NCBI RefSeq assembly: GCF_000519045.1 | Contig: NZ_KI912532.1 | Location: forward strand, 2,781,867-2,845,866 | Source of the DNA: Dechloromonas agitata is5 | GTDB taxonomy: Bacteria > Pseudomonadota > Gammaproteobacteria > Burkholderiales > Rhodocyclaceae | DNA length: 64,000 bases | Direction of reading: 5' to 3' | Part shown: positions 23,560 through 32,332 of the stretch, in pieces | Layout of the letters: the number at the start of each line of letters is the position of its first letter | Position numbering within the stretch: position 1 is the stretch's first letter | Made by a program: the position numbers and the translations under genes | The notes under the pieces: generated by a model | What the model was told of the DNA's origin: nothing | The model's database searches: none | Seen by the model: only the letters and a program-made list of their open reading frames with translations

Positions 23560-24175
23560 GTTTGCGCGCCACCAAGTCGATCAGCGCCGATCGGCCGACA
23601 TGCGCGGTTCCCTCTTCGATCGTGTCCTCGTGCTCATGGAGTGACACGATTTCCCAATCGGCAAACCATTCGCGCAACAAGTCGGCGGTGTACAGGTTAT
23701 CGGCTGTAGACGGCCCGCCCGTGCGGAATTCCAGCTGTTTCGGCGTGTAACCCTGAAGAAATAGCAAGCCGCCCGGCTTGACTGCCTGCTTCATGCCGCC
23801 AATCTGCCGCGGCTGCTCGGCCGGCGTGGCGAACTGGATGAAGATGCCGACCACGGCATCATAGGCTTCAACCGGCCATTCCCAGTTCAGGATATCGGCC
23901 TGCTGCCACGCTACTTCGACATGGCGTGACCGGGCCAGCTTGCCCGCCTTCTCCAGCGCCACCGGCGAGATTTCCGTCGCCGTCACGCGGCAACCCTGCT
24001 CGGCCAGCCACACCGCGTTGCGCCCCTCGCCATCGGCCACCGACAGCACGCGCATGTCGGCACCGAAACGCTCGGCCTGCGTCGCGAGGAACCTGTTCGG
24101 CGCCGTGCCGAACAGGTAATCCTCGCCCGCATCCCGGTAGCGGGCCGACCAGAAGGCTTCGTGGTCGAAGCTCAC
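23546..24175 (-). CDS. Class I SAM-dependent methyltransferase
   Basis: A 209-residue methyltransferase with a Rossmann-like SAM-binding core. Motif I is VLSVADGEGRNAVWLA (about residues 43-58), the acidic end of strand 2 is VTATEISPVAL, and motif for strand 4 is YDAVVGIFIQF; the WSARYRDAGEDYLFGTAPN N-terminus resembles TehB/thiopurine-type small-molecule methyltransferases. Its ATG overlaps the thrC stop by four bases, so it is translated with thrC. Substrate unknown; tellurite or another chalcogen/thiol is possible by family resemblance only. Confidence 0.88.
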   Translation of the reverse strand: MSFDHEAFWSARYRDAGEDYLFGTAPNRFLATQAERFGADMRVLSVADGEGRNAVWLAEQGCRVTATEISPVALEKAGKLARSRHVEVAWQQADILNWEWPVEAYDAVVGIFIQFATPAEQPRQIGGMKQAVKPGGLLFLQGYTPKQLEFRTGGPSTADNLYTADLLREWFADWEIVSLHEHEDTIEEGTAHVGRSALIDLVARKPTGR

Positions 24176-25599
24176 ACGCGCTCGACGATGAATTGCTTGA
24201 TGGCGGCCACATCCGGCGCCATGACGACGACGCGCTGCGGCAGCTTCTCGATACCGGCCAGTTCGGCCGGACGGACGGGTTCGGTACCCAGCGCCTCGCG
24301 GATGGTTTCCTCGAACTTGGCCGGCTGGGCCGTTTCCAGCACGATCATCGGCACGCCCGGCAAGCGGTTCTCCAGTGCTACCTTGAGGCCGTCGGCGGTG
24401 TGGGTATCAAGCATCACGTTGTAACGTCCCTGGGCAAAACGGATGGTCTTGATGCGGTCGTTGTGCGTGCTCTTGCCCGACACGAAGGCGAATTGCGGCA
24501 TTCTGGCCCAGAACGGCGTAGTGGACAGGTCAAAAGCCTCGCCCTTGTCGACCTTGGCCCACAATTCACGCACGACAGCCGGATCACGGCCGACCAGATC
24601 GAAGACGAAGCGCTCGAAGTTGGAGGCCTTCGAAATATCCATCGACGGGCTGGAGGTGACGCTGGTTTCGACTGAGGTCCGCGGACGATAGACACCGGTA
24701 CGGAAGAATTCGTCGAGCACATCATTCTCATTGGTCGCCAGCACCAGTCGGGCGATGGGCAGGCCCATCTGGCGGGCGATATGGCCGGCGCAGATGTTGC
24801 CGAAGTTGCCCGACGGTACGCAGAACGCCACCTGCTCGTCATTCGACCGGGTCGCCAGGAAATAGCCCTGGAAGTAATAAACGATCTGGGCCGCGACGCG
24901 CGCCCAGTTGATCGAATTGACTGCACCGATCTTGTACTTGGCCTTGAACTCGGCATCGTTGGAAACCGCCTTCACGATGTCCTGTGCGTCGTCAAACATG
25001 CCGGTCACGGCGATGTTGAAGATGTTGGCGTCCTGCAGGGAATACATCTGGGCACGCTGGAAGGCGCTCATCTTGCCATCCGGCGACAACATGAAGACCT
25101 TGACGTTGTGCTTGCCGCGCATGGCGTACTCGGCGGCCGAGCCGGTGTCACCGGACGTGGCGCCAAGGATGTTGATCGACTGGCCACGCTTGTCGAGCAC
25201 GTACTCGAACAGGTTGCCAAGCAGCTGCATGGCCATGTCCTTGAAGGCCAGCGTCGGGCCATTCGACAATTCCTGGGTGTACAGACCGTCTTCGAGCTGG
25301 GTCAGCGGTGTGATCTGGGCCGCGTCGCCGCCGTTGCGGGTATGGCGATAAACCTGGGCCGTATAGGTTTTGGCGACCAGCGCCTTGAGGTCGGCGGCAG
25401 GAATGTCGGTGATGAACTTGGAGAGGATTTCGTAGGCCAGATCGGCATACGACAGTTTGCGCCAGGCATCGAGCTCGGCTCGGGTAATCTGCGGGTAGCT
25501 TTCCGGCAGGTAAAGACCGCCATCCGGGGCCAGGCCGCCGAGAAGAATGTCGCAGAAAGCCTGGGGCGCGGCGTTGCCGCGGGTCGAGATATAGCGCAT
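24172..25599 (-). CDS. thrC: Threonine synthase
   Basis: A 475-residue PLP enzyme converting O-phosphohomoserine to threonine. The PLP lysine lies in GPTLAFKDMAMQ (about residue 110), and the phosphate-binding loop is ATSGDTGSAAEYAM. The N-terminal MRYISTRGNAAPQAFCDILLGG in two parts is typical of the long (E. coli/yeast-type) threonine synthases. Full length. In many betaproteobacteria it directly follows hom; here a flavin reductase, a DUF2249 protein and a polytopic membrane protein lie between. It starts 33 bases after the polytopic protein gene. Confidence 0.97.
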   Translation of the reverse strand: MRYISTRGNAAPQAFCDILLGGLAPDGGLYLPESYPQITRAELDAWRKLSYADLAYEILSKFITDIPAADLKALVAKTYTAQVYRHTRNGGDAAQITPLTQLEDGLYTQELSNGPTLAFKDMAMQLLGNLFEYVLDKRGQSINILGATSGDTGSAAEYAMRGKHNVKVFMLSPDGKMSAFQRAQMYSLQDANIFNIAVTGMFDDAQDIVKAVSNDAEFKAKYKIGAVNSINWARVAAQIVYYFQGYFLATRSNDEQVAFCVPSGNFGNICAGHIARQMGLPIARLVLATNENDVLDEFFRTGVYRPRTSVETSVTSSPSMDISKASNFERFVFDLVGRDPAVVRELWAKVDKGEAFDLSTTPFWARMPQFAFVSGKSTHNDRIKTIRFAQGRYNVMLDTHTADGLKVALENRLPGVPMIVLETAQPAKFEETIREALGTEPVRPAELAGIEKLPQRVVVMAPDVAAIKQFIVERV

Positions 25600-25632
25600 G
25601 GCGAAAACCTGAGAAAGCGAAAAACGGCGATT

Positions 25633-26757
25633 TTACCGCGATGCGCGCTGCACACGCACCGCCTGCACAAGGCCGACCACGAAGAAAGCGAGGCCGAGCA
25701 GGGCCAGTACGCTGCCAACGGCCAGCCTGTTGCCAATCAAGGCCAGTGCCGCAGCCAGGAAGAGTGCGGCACGCACATTGCCACGGGCTGCCAGTTTCTG
25801 CCGCATGATGCCGCGCGCCGGGATGACCGGTCCCGGCCAGCGCCAGACCGGCAGCAACTGGCTCAATGCGCCAGTCACCAGCGGCAACAGGAAGCCTGCC
25901 GCCCAGGCAAACAACGAAGGCCGGGTCGGCAATATGCCGGCGCCGTGAAGCAACCCGGCAATCAGCGACGCCACCAGGCCCAGTACGGAAGCGAACAGCG
26001 AGGCAGCCACGCCGTCGCGCAGTATGGCCGTCAGGCCGAAGCGGCGCACCCATTGCCCGGCCAGACCCATGGCGGCAACCAGGATCAGCAAGGCGCCCGG
26101 CGCCGCAAACGGCCAGGCGATGGCGACACCAGTCGCCAGTACCAGCGCACCCGAGGCGAAGAGCCACAGGCGCCGGCGCAGCCAGCCAGCCGCCTCCGGA
26201 TCCGGCTTGCCGAGGGCGGTAGGCATCAGGACAGGCAAGGTACCGAGGGCCGCAAGGCCGAGCAGGCCGGTGGTGTTCAGGTGCATGTGAAAGAGGCGCA
26301 GCGCCTGCCAGTATCCCGGCAGCAAGGGAATGAGCAGCACGGCGCAGAGGGCGAGCAGCAGGCAGCCGAGGGCGGCGCCATACCAGCGCCAGCCGGGGTG
26401 CGGACTGCCCAGGGTCGAGCGCACCCGCAAGGCGATCCAGTTGAGCAGGATGGCAGCCGCCAGCAAATCGCCGAAGGCGGCAACATAAACCAGCACGTAG
26501 GGCAGCACGCCCTGCATGGCCAGCGCGGCGATCACACCGAACGCCTGCGCAGCGTTCGGCAAACGCATCATTCGGGGATCGACGTCACCGGTGCGCGTCA
26601 GCACCGGGACAAAATGCATCATGGCCGCGAAGATCAGCGGCACGATACCGACGGCGAACGCCAGATGCGCCACCGCCAGCGGCGAACCCCAACCTGCGAC
26701 CGCCAGCACGGCGCTGGCGATGACGGAGAGAAGGCTGAGGCTCGCGGTGGGTATCAC
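25633..26757 (-). CDS. Polytopic membrane protein, possibly NnrS-like
   Basis: A 374-residue very hydrophobic protein with about 11-12 predicted membrane segments and few charged loops. Conserved-looking polar residues inside membrane stretches include His in MMHFVPVLTRTGD and the HMH of RLFHMHLNTTG, the kind of histidines that could bind heme or copper. I suspect relation to NnrS-type proteins of nitric-oxide metabolism, but the usual NnrS N-terminus is not obvious. The start is GTG at 26757, immediately after the stop of the DUF2249 gene, so the two are cotranscribed. An FNR-like box lies upstream of the pair. Confidence 0.75.
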   Translation of the reverse strand: MIPTASLSLLSVIASAVLAVAGWGSPLAVAHLAFAVGIVPLIFAAMMHFVPVLTRTGDVDPRMMRLPNAAQAFGVIAALAMQGVLPYVLVYVAAFGDLLAAAILLNWIALRVRSTLGSPHPGWRWYGAALGCLLLALCAVLLIPLLPGYWQALRLFHMHLNTTGLLGLAALGTLPVLMPTALGKPDPEAAGWLRRRLWLFASGALVLATGVAIAWPFAAPGALLILVAAMGLAGQWVRRFGLTAILRDGVAASLFASVLGLVASLIAGLLHGAGILPTRPSLFAWAAGFLLPLVTGALSQLLPVWRWPGPVIPARGIMRQKLAARGNVRAALFLAAALALIGNRLAVGSVLALLGLAFFVVGLVQAVRVQRASR

Positions 26758-27024
26758 TCAGCCGACGACTTTGAAGTCGATGACAATGGCGCCCGGTTCG
26801 CGCTGCTGATACTCGATGCTCAGGTGCTGACCATAGCGCTGCTGGAGCTGGGCGAGCAGCGGCAGCGGATCGTGATCGTTGCAGAAACGCATCGTTTCAC
26901 CCGGCATCAGCGCATCCAGCGCGCCAAAGATGGCAGCATGGCGGAAACGCTTGGCGATGCCGCGGGCGTCGAACGGGTAGAGGGCTTCCGGGGTAGTGTG
27001 GTTGCAGACGTGAATGGGTTGCAT
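26758..27024 (-). CDS. DUF2249 domain-containing protein
   Basis: An 88-residue DUF2249 (TusA-like fold) protein. The ATG at 27022-27024 is chosen because CAGGAG lies 5-6 bases before it; a longer frame upstream has no ribosome-binding site. Sequence marks are DARGIAKRFRHAAIFGALDAL in two parts, the RFCNDHDPLPLL block and the C-terminal EREPGAIVIDF-like strand. DUF2249 proteins often occur with hemerythrin, nitrite/nitric-oxide or cytochrome maturation genes in denitrifiers. Its stop abuts the GTG start of the polytopic membrane protein. Molecular function unknown. Confidence 0.85.
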   Translation of the reverse strand: MQPIHVCNHTTPEALYPFDARGIAKRFRHAAIFGALDALMPGETMRFCNDHDPLPLLAQLQQRYGQHLSIEYQQREPGAIVIDFKVVG

Positions 27025-27095
27025 GATGGCTCCTGTGTCAGACATGCCGGAATGGCAATCGACCACCATGTTGCCGTCTCACCTCCGGCAAGTCC

Positions 27096-27109
27096 TTGAT
27101 GCGCATCGT
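27096..27109 (-). promoter_or_regulatory. Candidate FNR/DNR-type binding site upstream of the DUF2249 gene
   Basis: TTGATGCGCATCGT reads as TTGAT-N4-ATCGT against the consensus TTGAT-N4-ATCAA: one half-site is perfect, the other matches three of five bases. It lies 72 bases before the DUF2249 start, a workable distance for an activator site, and fits oxygen- or nitric-oxide-controlled expression of the DUF2249/membrane-protein pair. Confidence 0.4.
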
Positions 27110-27131
27110 AATACCCATAAAACCAGGGGGA

Positions 27132-27698
27132 CTATTGCCCCCCCGCCGCAAAAGCGTCGCCCGAAGCCAGAAAGTTGCCACCCGCCAGGTAATGGATGGT
27201 ACGCAGGTCGTCCGAAGGAAAGCGCCAGCGCCCCTCCGCAAAAACGCGCGGATCGGCCCAGGCACCCACCACTTCCGCGATGAACAGGTCGTAGCGCCGC
27301 TGGTTATGCGCCTCGGGTATCACCCTGCAGGCCAGCCATGCAATGCAACCATCGATCAAGGGAGCCTGCGTCACCGCTTCCGCCGAGGTCCCGATGGCAA
27401 AGGTGGCGAACTTGTCGACCTCGCGCCCGGTGCACGATCCGACGGCCAGCACTTGCTCGGCCATCGCCCGGCACGGGATATTCAGCACGAACTCGCCGCT
27501 CGCTTCGATCAACTCGCGACTCCAGGTCCGGCCATCGATCACGACCGCCACCTTGGGCGGCGAGAAATCGAGCGGCATGGCCCAGGCGGCCGCCATCACG
27601 TTGCGTCGCCCACCCTGCGCCGCCGACACCAATGTCACCGGTCCGTGATTGAGCAGCAGATAGGATTTCTCGAGTTCAACCGGCTGTCGCATGGTCAT
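27132..27698 (-). CDS. Flavin reductase family protein
   Basis: A 188-residue FMN-binding split-barrel protein of the flavin reductase (FlaRed/ferric reductase-like) family. Typical blocks are NHGPVTLVSAAQGGRRNVMAAAW (in two parts, residues 17-40), PPKVAVVIDGRTWS and EFVLNIP, ending in IHYLAGGNFLASG. Such proteins reduce FMN or bind it as a partner of monooxygenases or ferric reductases. The ATG at 27698 is used; a second ATG two codons later is equally possible. It stands alone between the hom terminator and the FNR-like box. Partner unknown. Confidence 0.87.
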   Translation of the reverse strand: MTMRQPVELEKSYLLLNHGPVTLVSAAQGGRRNVMAAAWAMPLDFSPPKVAVVIDGRTWSRELIEASGEFVLNIPCRAMAEQVLAVGSCTGREVDKFATFAIGTSAEAVTQAPLIDGCIAWLACRVIPEAHNQRRYDLFIAEVVGAWADPRVFAEGRWRFPSDDLRTIHYLAGGNFLASGDAFAAGGQ

Positions 27699-27720
27699 TG
27701 CAGCGCTCCTGTCGCATGAA

Positions 27721-27747
27721 AATGAAAAGGGGACCGCAGTCCCCTTG
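27721..27747 (-). terminator. Intrinsic terminator downstream of hom
   Basis: AAGGGGAC (27727-27734) and GTCCCCTT (27739-27746) form a perfect 8-bp stem with a 4-base loop. Read on the minus strand the stem is followed by TTCATTTTC, a T-rich tail. It lies 26 bases after the hom stop codon and separates hom from the flavin reductase gene. Confidence 0.75.
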
Positions 27748-27772
27748 CCAGTTCATTACTCCGTCTGCCGCC

Positions 27773-29083
27773 TTACTGCAGCTCTTCCAGGCGGATGCGC
27801 TTGACCTTGCCCTTCTGGGCCGGCAGGGCCTCGATCCTGGCGATGGCGGCATCGGCCGCGCTTTCCTGGCAGACATGGGTCAGGATGATGATGTCGGTCT
27901 CGCCCTCGCCTTCTTCCGGCTCACGCTGCAACAGGGCATCGATCGAGATGCCCTGATCAGCCAGGATCCGGGTGATGTCGGCCAGCACGCCCGGCTTGTC
28001 TTCGACGCGCAAACGCAGGTAGTAGCCGGTCTCCACCTCGCTCATCGGCAGGATGGGCAGGTTGGACATGGCATCCGGCTGGAAAGCCAGATGCGGTACG
28101 CGATGCTCCGGATCGGCAGTGGCCAGGCGAGCGACATCGACCAGGTCGGCGACGACGGCCGAAGCGGTCGGCTCGGCGCCAGCGCCCTTGCCGTAGTACA
28201 GCGTGGTGCCCACGGCATCACCCTTGACCATGACGGCGTTCATCGCCCCCTCGACGTTGGCCAGCAGGCGCTTGGCCGGGATCAGGGTCGGATGCACACG
28301 CAGCTCGACGCCCTTGTCGCGACGCTTGGCAATGCCAAGCAGCTTGATGCGGTAGCCGAGCTGTTCGGCGTACTTGATGTCGGAGGCTTCGAGTTTGGTG
28401 ATGCCTTCGACGTAAGCCTTGTCGAACTGCACCGGGATGCCGAAAGCGATGGCTGAAATCAGCGTTGCCTTGTGCGCGGCATCGACGCCTTCGATGTCGA
28501 AGGTCGGATCGGCCTCGGCATAACCCAGGCGCTGGGCTTCCTTCAGCACGTCGTCGAAGGACAGGCCCTTGTCGCGCATTTCGGACAGGATGAAGTTGGT
28601 GGTCCCGTTGATGATGCCGGCCGCCCATTCGATGCGGTTGGCAGAAAGGCCCTCGCGCAGCGCCTTGATGATGGGGATGCCACCGGCGACGGCGGCCTCG
28701 AAGGCGACCATGACGCCCTTCTGCTGGGCGGCGGCGAAGATTTCGGTGCCATGCACGGCAAGCAGCGCCTTGTTGGCCGTCACCACGTGCTTGCCGTTGG
28801 CGATGGCCTGCATGACCACTTCCTTGGCCACGCCGTAGCCACCGATCAGCTCGACGACGATATCGATTTCCGGATCGTTGACCAGCGCAAACGCGTCATC
28901 GGTCACCCGGGCAGCACCAGCCGTGACTTGCTTGGCCAGTTCCACATTCTTGTCGGCAACAGCGGTGATGCGAATCGGACGACCGGCGCGACGGGTGATT
29001 TCTTCCGCATTGCGATTGAGAACGGTCCAGGTACCACCGCCGACGGTGCCGATGCCGACCAGGCCAACATTGATAGGTTTCAT
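27773..29083 (-). CDS. hom: Homoserine dehydrogenase
   Basis: A 436-residue NAD(P)-dependent enzyme reducing aspartate semialdehyde to homoserine for threonine and methionine synthesis. The N-terminal dinucleotide fold is NVGLVGIGTVGGGTW (about 4-18), the catalytic domain has TANKALLAVHG and GIINGTTNFILSEM, and the C-terminal 80 residues form an ACT regulatory domain (GYYLRLRVEDKPGVLADI) for threonine feedback. Full length for the monofunctional form. It follows alaA by 60 bases on the same strand and is ended by a strong terminator, so thrC must have its own or read-through transcription. Confidence 0.97.
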   Translation of the reverse strand: MKPINVGLVGIGTVGGGTWTVLNRNAEEITRRAGRPIRITAVADKNVELAKQVTAGAARVTDDAFALVNDPEIDIVVELIGGYGVAKEVVMQAIANGKHVVTANKALLAVHGTEIFAAAQQKGVMVAFEAAVAGGIPIIKALREGLSANRIEWAAGIINGTTNFILSEMRDKGLSFDDVLKEAQRLGYAEADPTFDIEGVDAAHKATLISAIAFGIPVQFDKAYVEGITKLEASDIKYAEQLGYRIKLLGIAKRRDKGVELRVHPTLIPAKRLLANVEGAMNAVMVKGDAVGTTLYYGKGAGAEPTASAVVADLVDVARLATADPEHRVPHLAFQPDAMSNLPILPMSEVETGYYLRLRVEDKPGVLADITRILADQGISIDALLQREPEEGEGETDIIILTHVCQESAADAAIARIEALPAQKGKVKRIRLEELQ

Positions 29084-29143
29084 TTGCGTAGAGTGAAGTA
29101 AGTTGTTAGTTGGTAGAAGTTACGCGCGACGGATAACCGGCGA

Positions 29144-30373
29144 CTAATTGGTGCCGTGACGCTTGCGATAGTTTTCCAGGAAGCGGGCAATGCGGCCGAT
29201 GGCCTCGCGCAGGTCGTCCTCGTGCGGCAGGAAAACCAGGCGGAAGTGATCGGGATGCGGCCAGTTGAAGCCGGTACCCTGGACCAGCAGCACCTTCTCT
29301 TCCTGCAGCAGTTCGGAAATGAACTGCTGGTCGTTCTTGATCGGGTAGATCTTGGGATCGAGGCGCGGGAACATGTAGAGTGCCGCCTTCGGCTTGACGC
29401 AGCTCACCCCCGGGATGGCCGTGATCAGTTCGTGCGCGATGTCACGCTGACGACGCAGGCGGCCGCCTTCCTTGATCAGGTCGTCGATGCTCTGGTAGCC
29501 GCCGAGCGCGGTCTGGATGCCGTGCTGGCCGGGCGCGTTGGCGCACAACCGCATCGAGGCCAGCATGTCGAGGCCCTCGATGTAGTCCTTGGCGTGGCGC
29601 TTGTCTCCGGACACCACCATCCAGCCGGCGCGATAGCCGCAGGAACGGTAATTCTTCGACAGGCCGTTGAAGGTGATCATCAGCACATCTTCGGCCAGCG
29701 AGGCGATCGAGGTGTGCTTGGCACCTTCGTACAGCACCTTGTCGTACACCTCGTCGGCGTAGATCGTCAGGTGATGCTGGCGGGCGATGTCGATGATTTC
29801 GCACAGCAGGTCATCGGGATACAGCGCACCGGTCGGGTTGTTCGGGTTGATCAGCACGATCGCCTTGGTATGGGCGTTGATCTTGCTGCGGATATCGTCG
29901 AGATCTGGCAGCCAGCCCTTGGCCTCATCGCACAGGTAGTGCTTGGGCGTCCCGCCCGAGAGGCTGATCGCCGCGGTCCACAAGGGATAATCCGGCGCCG
30001 GGACCAGCACCTCGTCACCGGCATCGAGCAACGCGTTCATCGCCATGACGATCAGTTCCGAAACGCCATTGCCGACGTAAATGTCGTCCAGCGTCACACC
30101 CTTGATACCCTTCTGCTGGGTGTAATGCATGATCGCCTTGCGCGCCGCGAAGATGCCCTTCGAATCGGTATAACCGGCCGCGTTCGGCAGGTTGCGGATC
30201 ATGTCCTGCTGGATTTCCTCGGGCGAATCGAAGCCGAAGGCAGCGAGGTTGCCGATGTTCAGCTTGATGATCTTGTGACCCTCTTCCTCCATCTGCTTGG
30301 CCTTCTGCAGCACCGGGCCGCGGATGTCGTAGCAGACGTTGGCGAGTTTGGCGGATTTCTTGACGTGTTTCAT
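29144..30373 (-). CDS. alaA: Alanine-synthesising aminotransferase (AlaA-type, class I/II)
   Basis: A 409-residue PLP aminotransferase closely resembling glutamate-pyruvate aminotransferase AlaA. Marks include the N-terminal SAKLANVCYDIRGPVL, the substrate loop VPAPDYPLWTAA, LINPNNPTGALY, and the PLP lysine in NGLSKNYRSCGYRAGW. The ATG at 30371-30373 matches the family start; the frame is open 40 codons further but lacks homologous sequence. It heads an alaA-hom unit, common in betaproteobacteria. It is divergent from the Mth938-domain gene, with TATAAT at 30419-30424 on the plus strand between them. Confidence 0.94.
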   Translation of the reverse strand: MKHVKKSAKLANVCYDIRGPVLQKAKQMEEEGHKIIKLNIGNLAAFGFDSPEEIQQDMIRNLPNAAGYTDSKGIFAARKAIMHYTQQKGIKGVTLDDIYVGNGVSELIVMAMNALLDAGDEVLVPAPDYPLWTAAISLSGGTPKHYLCDEAKGWLPDLDDIRSKINAHTKAIVLINPNNPTGALYPDDLLCEIIDIARQHHLTIYADEVYDKVLYEGAKHTSIASLAEDVLMITFNGLSKNYRSCGYRAGWMVVSGDKRHAKDYIEGLDMLASMRLCANAPGQHGIQTALGGYQSIDDLIKEGGRLRRQRDIAHELITAIPGVSCVKPKAALYMFPRLDPKIYPIKNDQQFISELLQEEKVLLVQGTGFNWPHPDHFRLVFLPHEDDLREAIGRIARFLENYRKRHGTN

Positions 30374-30481
30374 GCGATGGTTCCGGCGAAGCCGCTGATA
30401 GCCCATTAAGGCCAAAGGTATAATCCTACCTTTTCGTATGGTGCACCGCAATTTGGGCGGGCCTTTCGGATCGATCGCACA

Positions 30482-30853
30482 GTGAAACTCCATACCTCGA
30501 ATACTGCCGGCCTGAACCTGTTCACTGCCTATGGCCCCGACTACGTCGTCGTCAATCAGGAAAGATTCAGCCAGAACCTGATCGTGCTGCCGGAATCGCT
30601 GCGGCCGGAATGGACTGCCGCCTCAGTCGCCAGCCTGAGTGAAGCCGACATGGAAATCCTGACCGGCCTGGGAACCGAGATCATCCTGCTCGGCACCGGC
30701 TCCCGGCTGCGCTTTCCGGCTGGCGCGCTGCTCCGCCCCTTTGCCACGGCCGGCATCGGCCTCGACGTGATGGACCTGCCGGCGGCCTGCCGGACCTACA
30801 ACATCCTCGCCTCCGAGGGCCGCAAGGTTGCCGCGGCCCTGCTTTTCGACTGA
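30482..30853 (+). CDS. Mth938-like domain-containing protein (NDUFAF3 family)
   Basis: A 123-residue single-domain protein of the Mth938/DUF498 family, related to the mitochondrial complex I assembly factor NDUFAF3. Typical blocks are FTAYGPDYVVVN near residue 14, ILLGTGSRLRFP near residue 72, and DVMDLPAACRTYNILASEGRKVAAALL in two parts at the end. The start is GTG at 30482; TATAAT at 30419-30424 may be its -10. Its TGA is followed without a gap by the stop codon of manC on the other strand. Molecular role in bacteria is not settled. Confidence 0.9.
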   Translation: MKLHTSNTAGLNLFTAYGPDYVVVNQERFSQNLIVLPESLRPEWTAASVASLSEADMEILTGLGTEIILLGTGSRLRFPAGALLRPFATAGIGLDVMDLPAACRTYNILASEGRKVAAALLFD

Positions 30854-32293
30854 TCAGCCGCGCCCGTAGGTATCCTCGAAGCGGACGATGTCGTCCTCGC
30901 CGAGGTAGCTGCCCGACTGAACCTCGATCATCTCGAGCGGGACGATCCCGGGATTTTCCAGGCGATGTCGGACGCCGAGCGGAATGTAGGTCGACTGGTT
31001 TTCCGTCACCAGGAAAACTTCCTCACCCTTGGTGACACGGGCCGTTCCGGTCACCACGATCCAGTGCTCGGCGCGATGATGGTGCATCTGCAGGGACAGC
31101 GCGGCGCCAGGCTTGACGCAAATCCGCTTGACCTGGAAACGCTCGCCGCAATCGACGCCGTCGTACCACCCCCAGGGGCGATTCACCTTGCGGTGCCACT
31201 GGGCAACCGTCCGTTTTTCCGCCTTCAGGCGATCAACGATCTTCTTGACGTCCTGCGTCGCCGAATGATGCGCGACCAGCACCGCATCATCGGTTTCGAC
31301 GACCACCACGTCGCTCAGGCCGACACAGGCAACCAGGCGGCTTTCCGAGACAGCCAGGGTATTGGCGCAACCTTCGAGCAGCACATCGCCGCGCGTCGCA
31401 TTGCCGGCGTCGCACTTGGCCAGAACCTTCCACAAGGCATCCCAGGCTCCGACATCCGACCATCCCGCCGATAGCGGAATGACGACGGCCTGTGGCAAAC
31501 CGTTGCCCCCCGCGGACAGCCTCTCCATCACCGCGCAGTCGATGGAGTCGGATGGGCATTGCGCAAAGACTTCCCGCGCCACGCGCACGAAGTCGCCATC
31601 CTGGCTGACCGCCGCCAAGGCCTTGGTACAGGCATCGAGAATGTCCGAACGGCAAGCAGCCAGAGCCGTCAGCCAGGTCGAGGCCTGCATGACGAAAATG
31701 CCGCTGTTCCAGAGATAGTCACCTGCTGCCAGATAGGCTTCGGCCGTGTCACGGTCCGGTTTCTCGACAAATCGCCGGAGTGCGAAAGCATGCGTATCCC
31801 GCGCACTGGGCTCTCCCTGCTGGATGTAGCCGTAACCTGTTTCTGGGCAATCCGGCGTTATGCCGAAGGTGACAGCCAGACCCTGCTCGGCAAGGGCTGC
31901 AGCACGATGAACCGCATCGCGGAAGGTTGCGCCGTCGAGAATCACATGATCGGCCGGCATGACGACCAGCACCGGGTCTTCCCCTCCGCGTCGCGCCCAG
32001 AGTGCGGCCAGCGTCAGGGCGGGTGCGGTGTTGCGGCCGCACGGTTCGAGCAGGATTTGCCCCTGCTTGCCCAGCAGGCGCAATTGCTCGGCAACCGCAA
32101 AACGGTGCTCCTCGTTGCAAACCAGGATGGGCTCGCCCAGTCCGTCGATGCCGTCAAGACGGGCGACGGTTTCCTGAAGCATCGTCTGGTCACCGACGAG
32201 CGGCAGCAACTGTTTGGGATATTTTTCACGGGACAGGGGCCACAGGCGGGTGCCGGAACCACCGGAAAGGACAACAGGGATCAGTGTGGACAT
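30854..32293 (-). CDS. manC: Mannose-1-phosphate guanylyltransferase / mannose-6-phosphate isomerase
   Basis: A 479-residue bifunctional enzyme supplying GDP-mannose for polysaccharides. The N-terminal nucleotidyltransferase domain begins VVLSGGSGTRLWPLSREKYP with the nucleotide-binding loop, and has FVEKPDRDTAEAYL; the C-terminal cupin domain with isomerase activity shows GERFQVKRICVKPGAALSLQ in one run and MHHHRAEHW with metal-binding histidines. Full length. No other polysaccharide gene is adjacent, so its product is shared with a locus elsewhere. It converges on the Mth938-domain gene with no space between the stops. Confidence 0.96.
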   Translation of the reverse strand: MSTLIPVVLSGGSGTRLWPLSREKYPKQLLPLVGDQTMLQETVARLDGIDGLGEPILVCNEEHRFAVAEQLRLLGKQGQILLEPCGRNTAPALTLAALWARRGGEDPVLVVMPADHVILDGATFRDAVHRAAALAEQGLAVTFGITPDCPETGYGYIQQGEPSARDTHAFALRRFVEKPDRDTAEAYLAAGDYLWNSGIFVMQASTWLTALAACRSDILDACTKALAAVSQDGDFVRVAREVFAQCPSDSIDCAVMERLSAGGNGLPQAVVIPLSAGWSDVGAWDALWKVLAKCDAGNATRGDVLLEGCANTLAVSESRLVACVGLSDVVVVETDDAVLVAHHSATQDVKKIVDRLKAEKRTVAQWHRKVNRPWGWYDGVDCGERFQVKRICVKPGAALSLQMHHHRAEHWIVVTGTARVTKGEEVFLVTENQSTYIPLGVRHRLENPGIVPLEMIEVQSGSYLGEDDIVRFEDTYGRG

Positions 32294-32332
32294 GCTTTGG
32301 AGAACAATTGGTTGAAAGGAAAACCGACGGAT

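Noticed and set aside
24781-27099. A 772-codon plus-strand open frame opposite thrC and the polytopic membrane protein.
   Set aside because: Its translation is Gln/Arg/His-rich low-complexity sequence covering several genes on the other strand, typical of an antisense frame.
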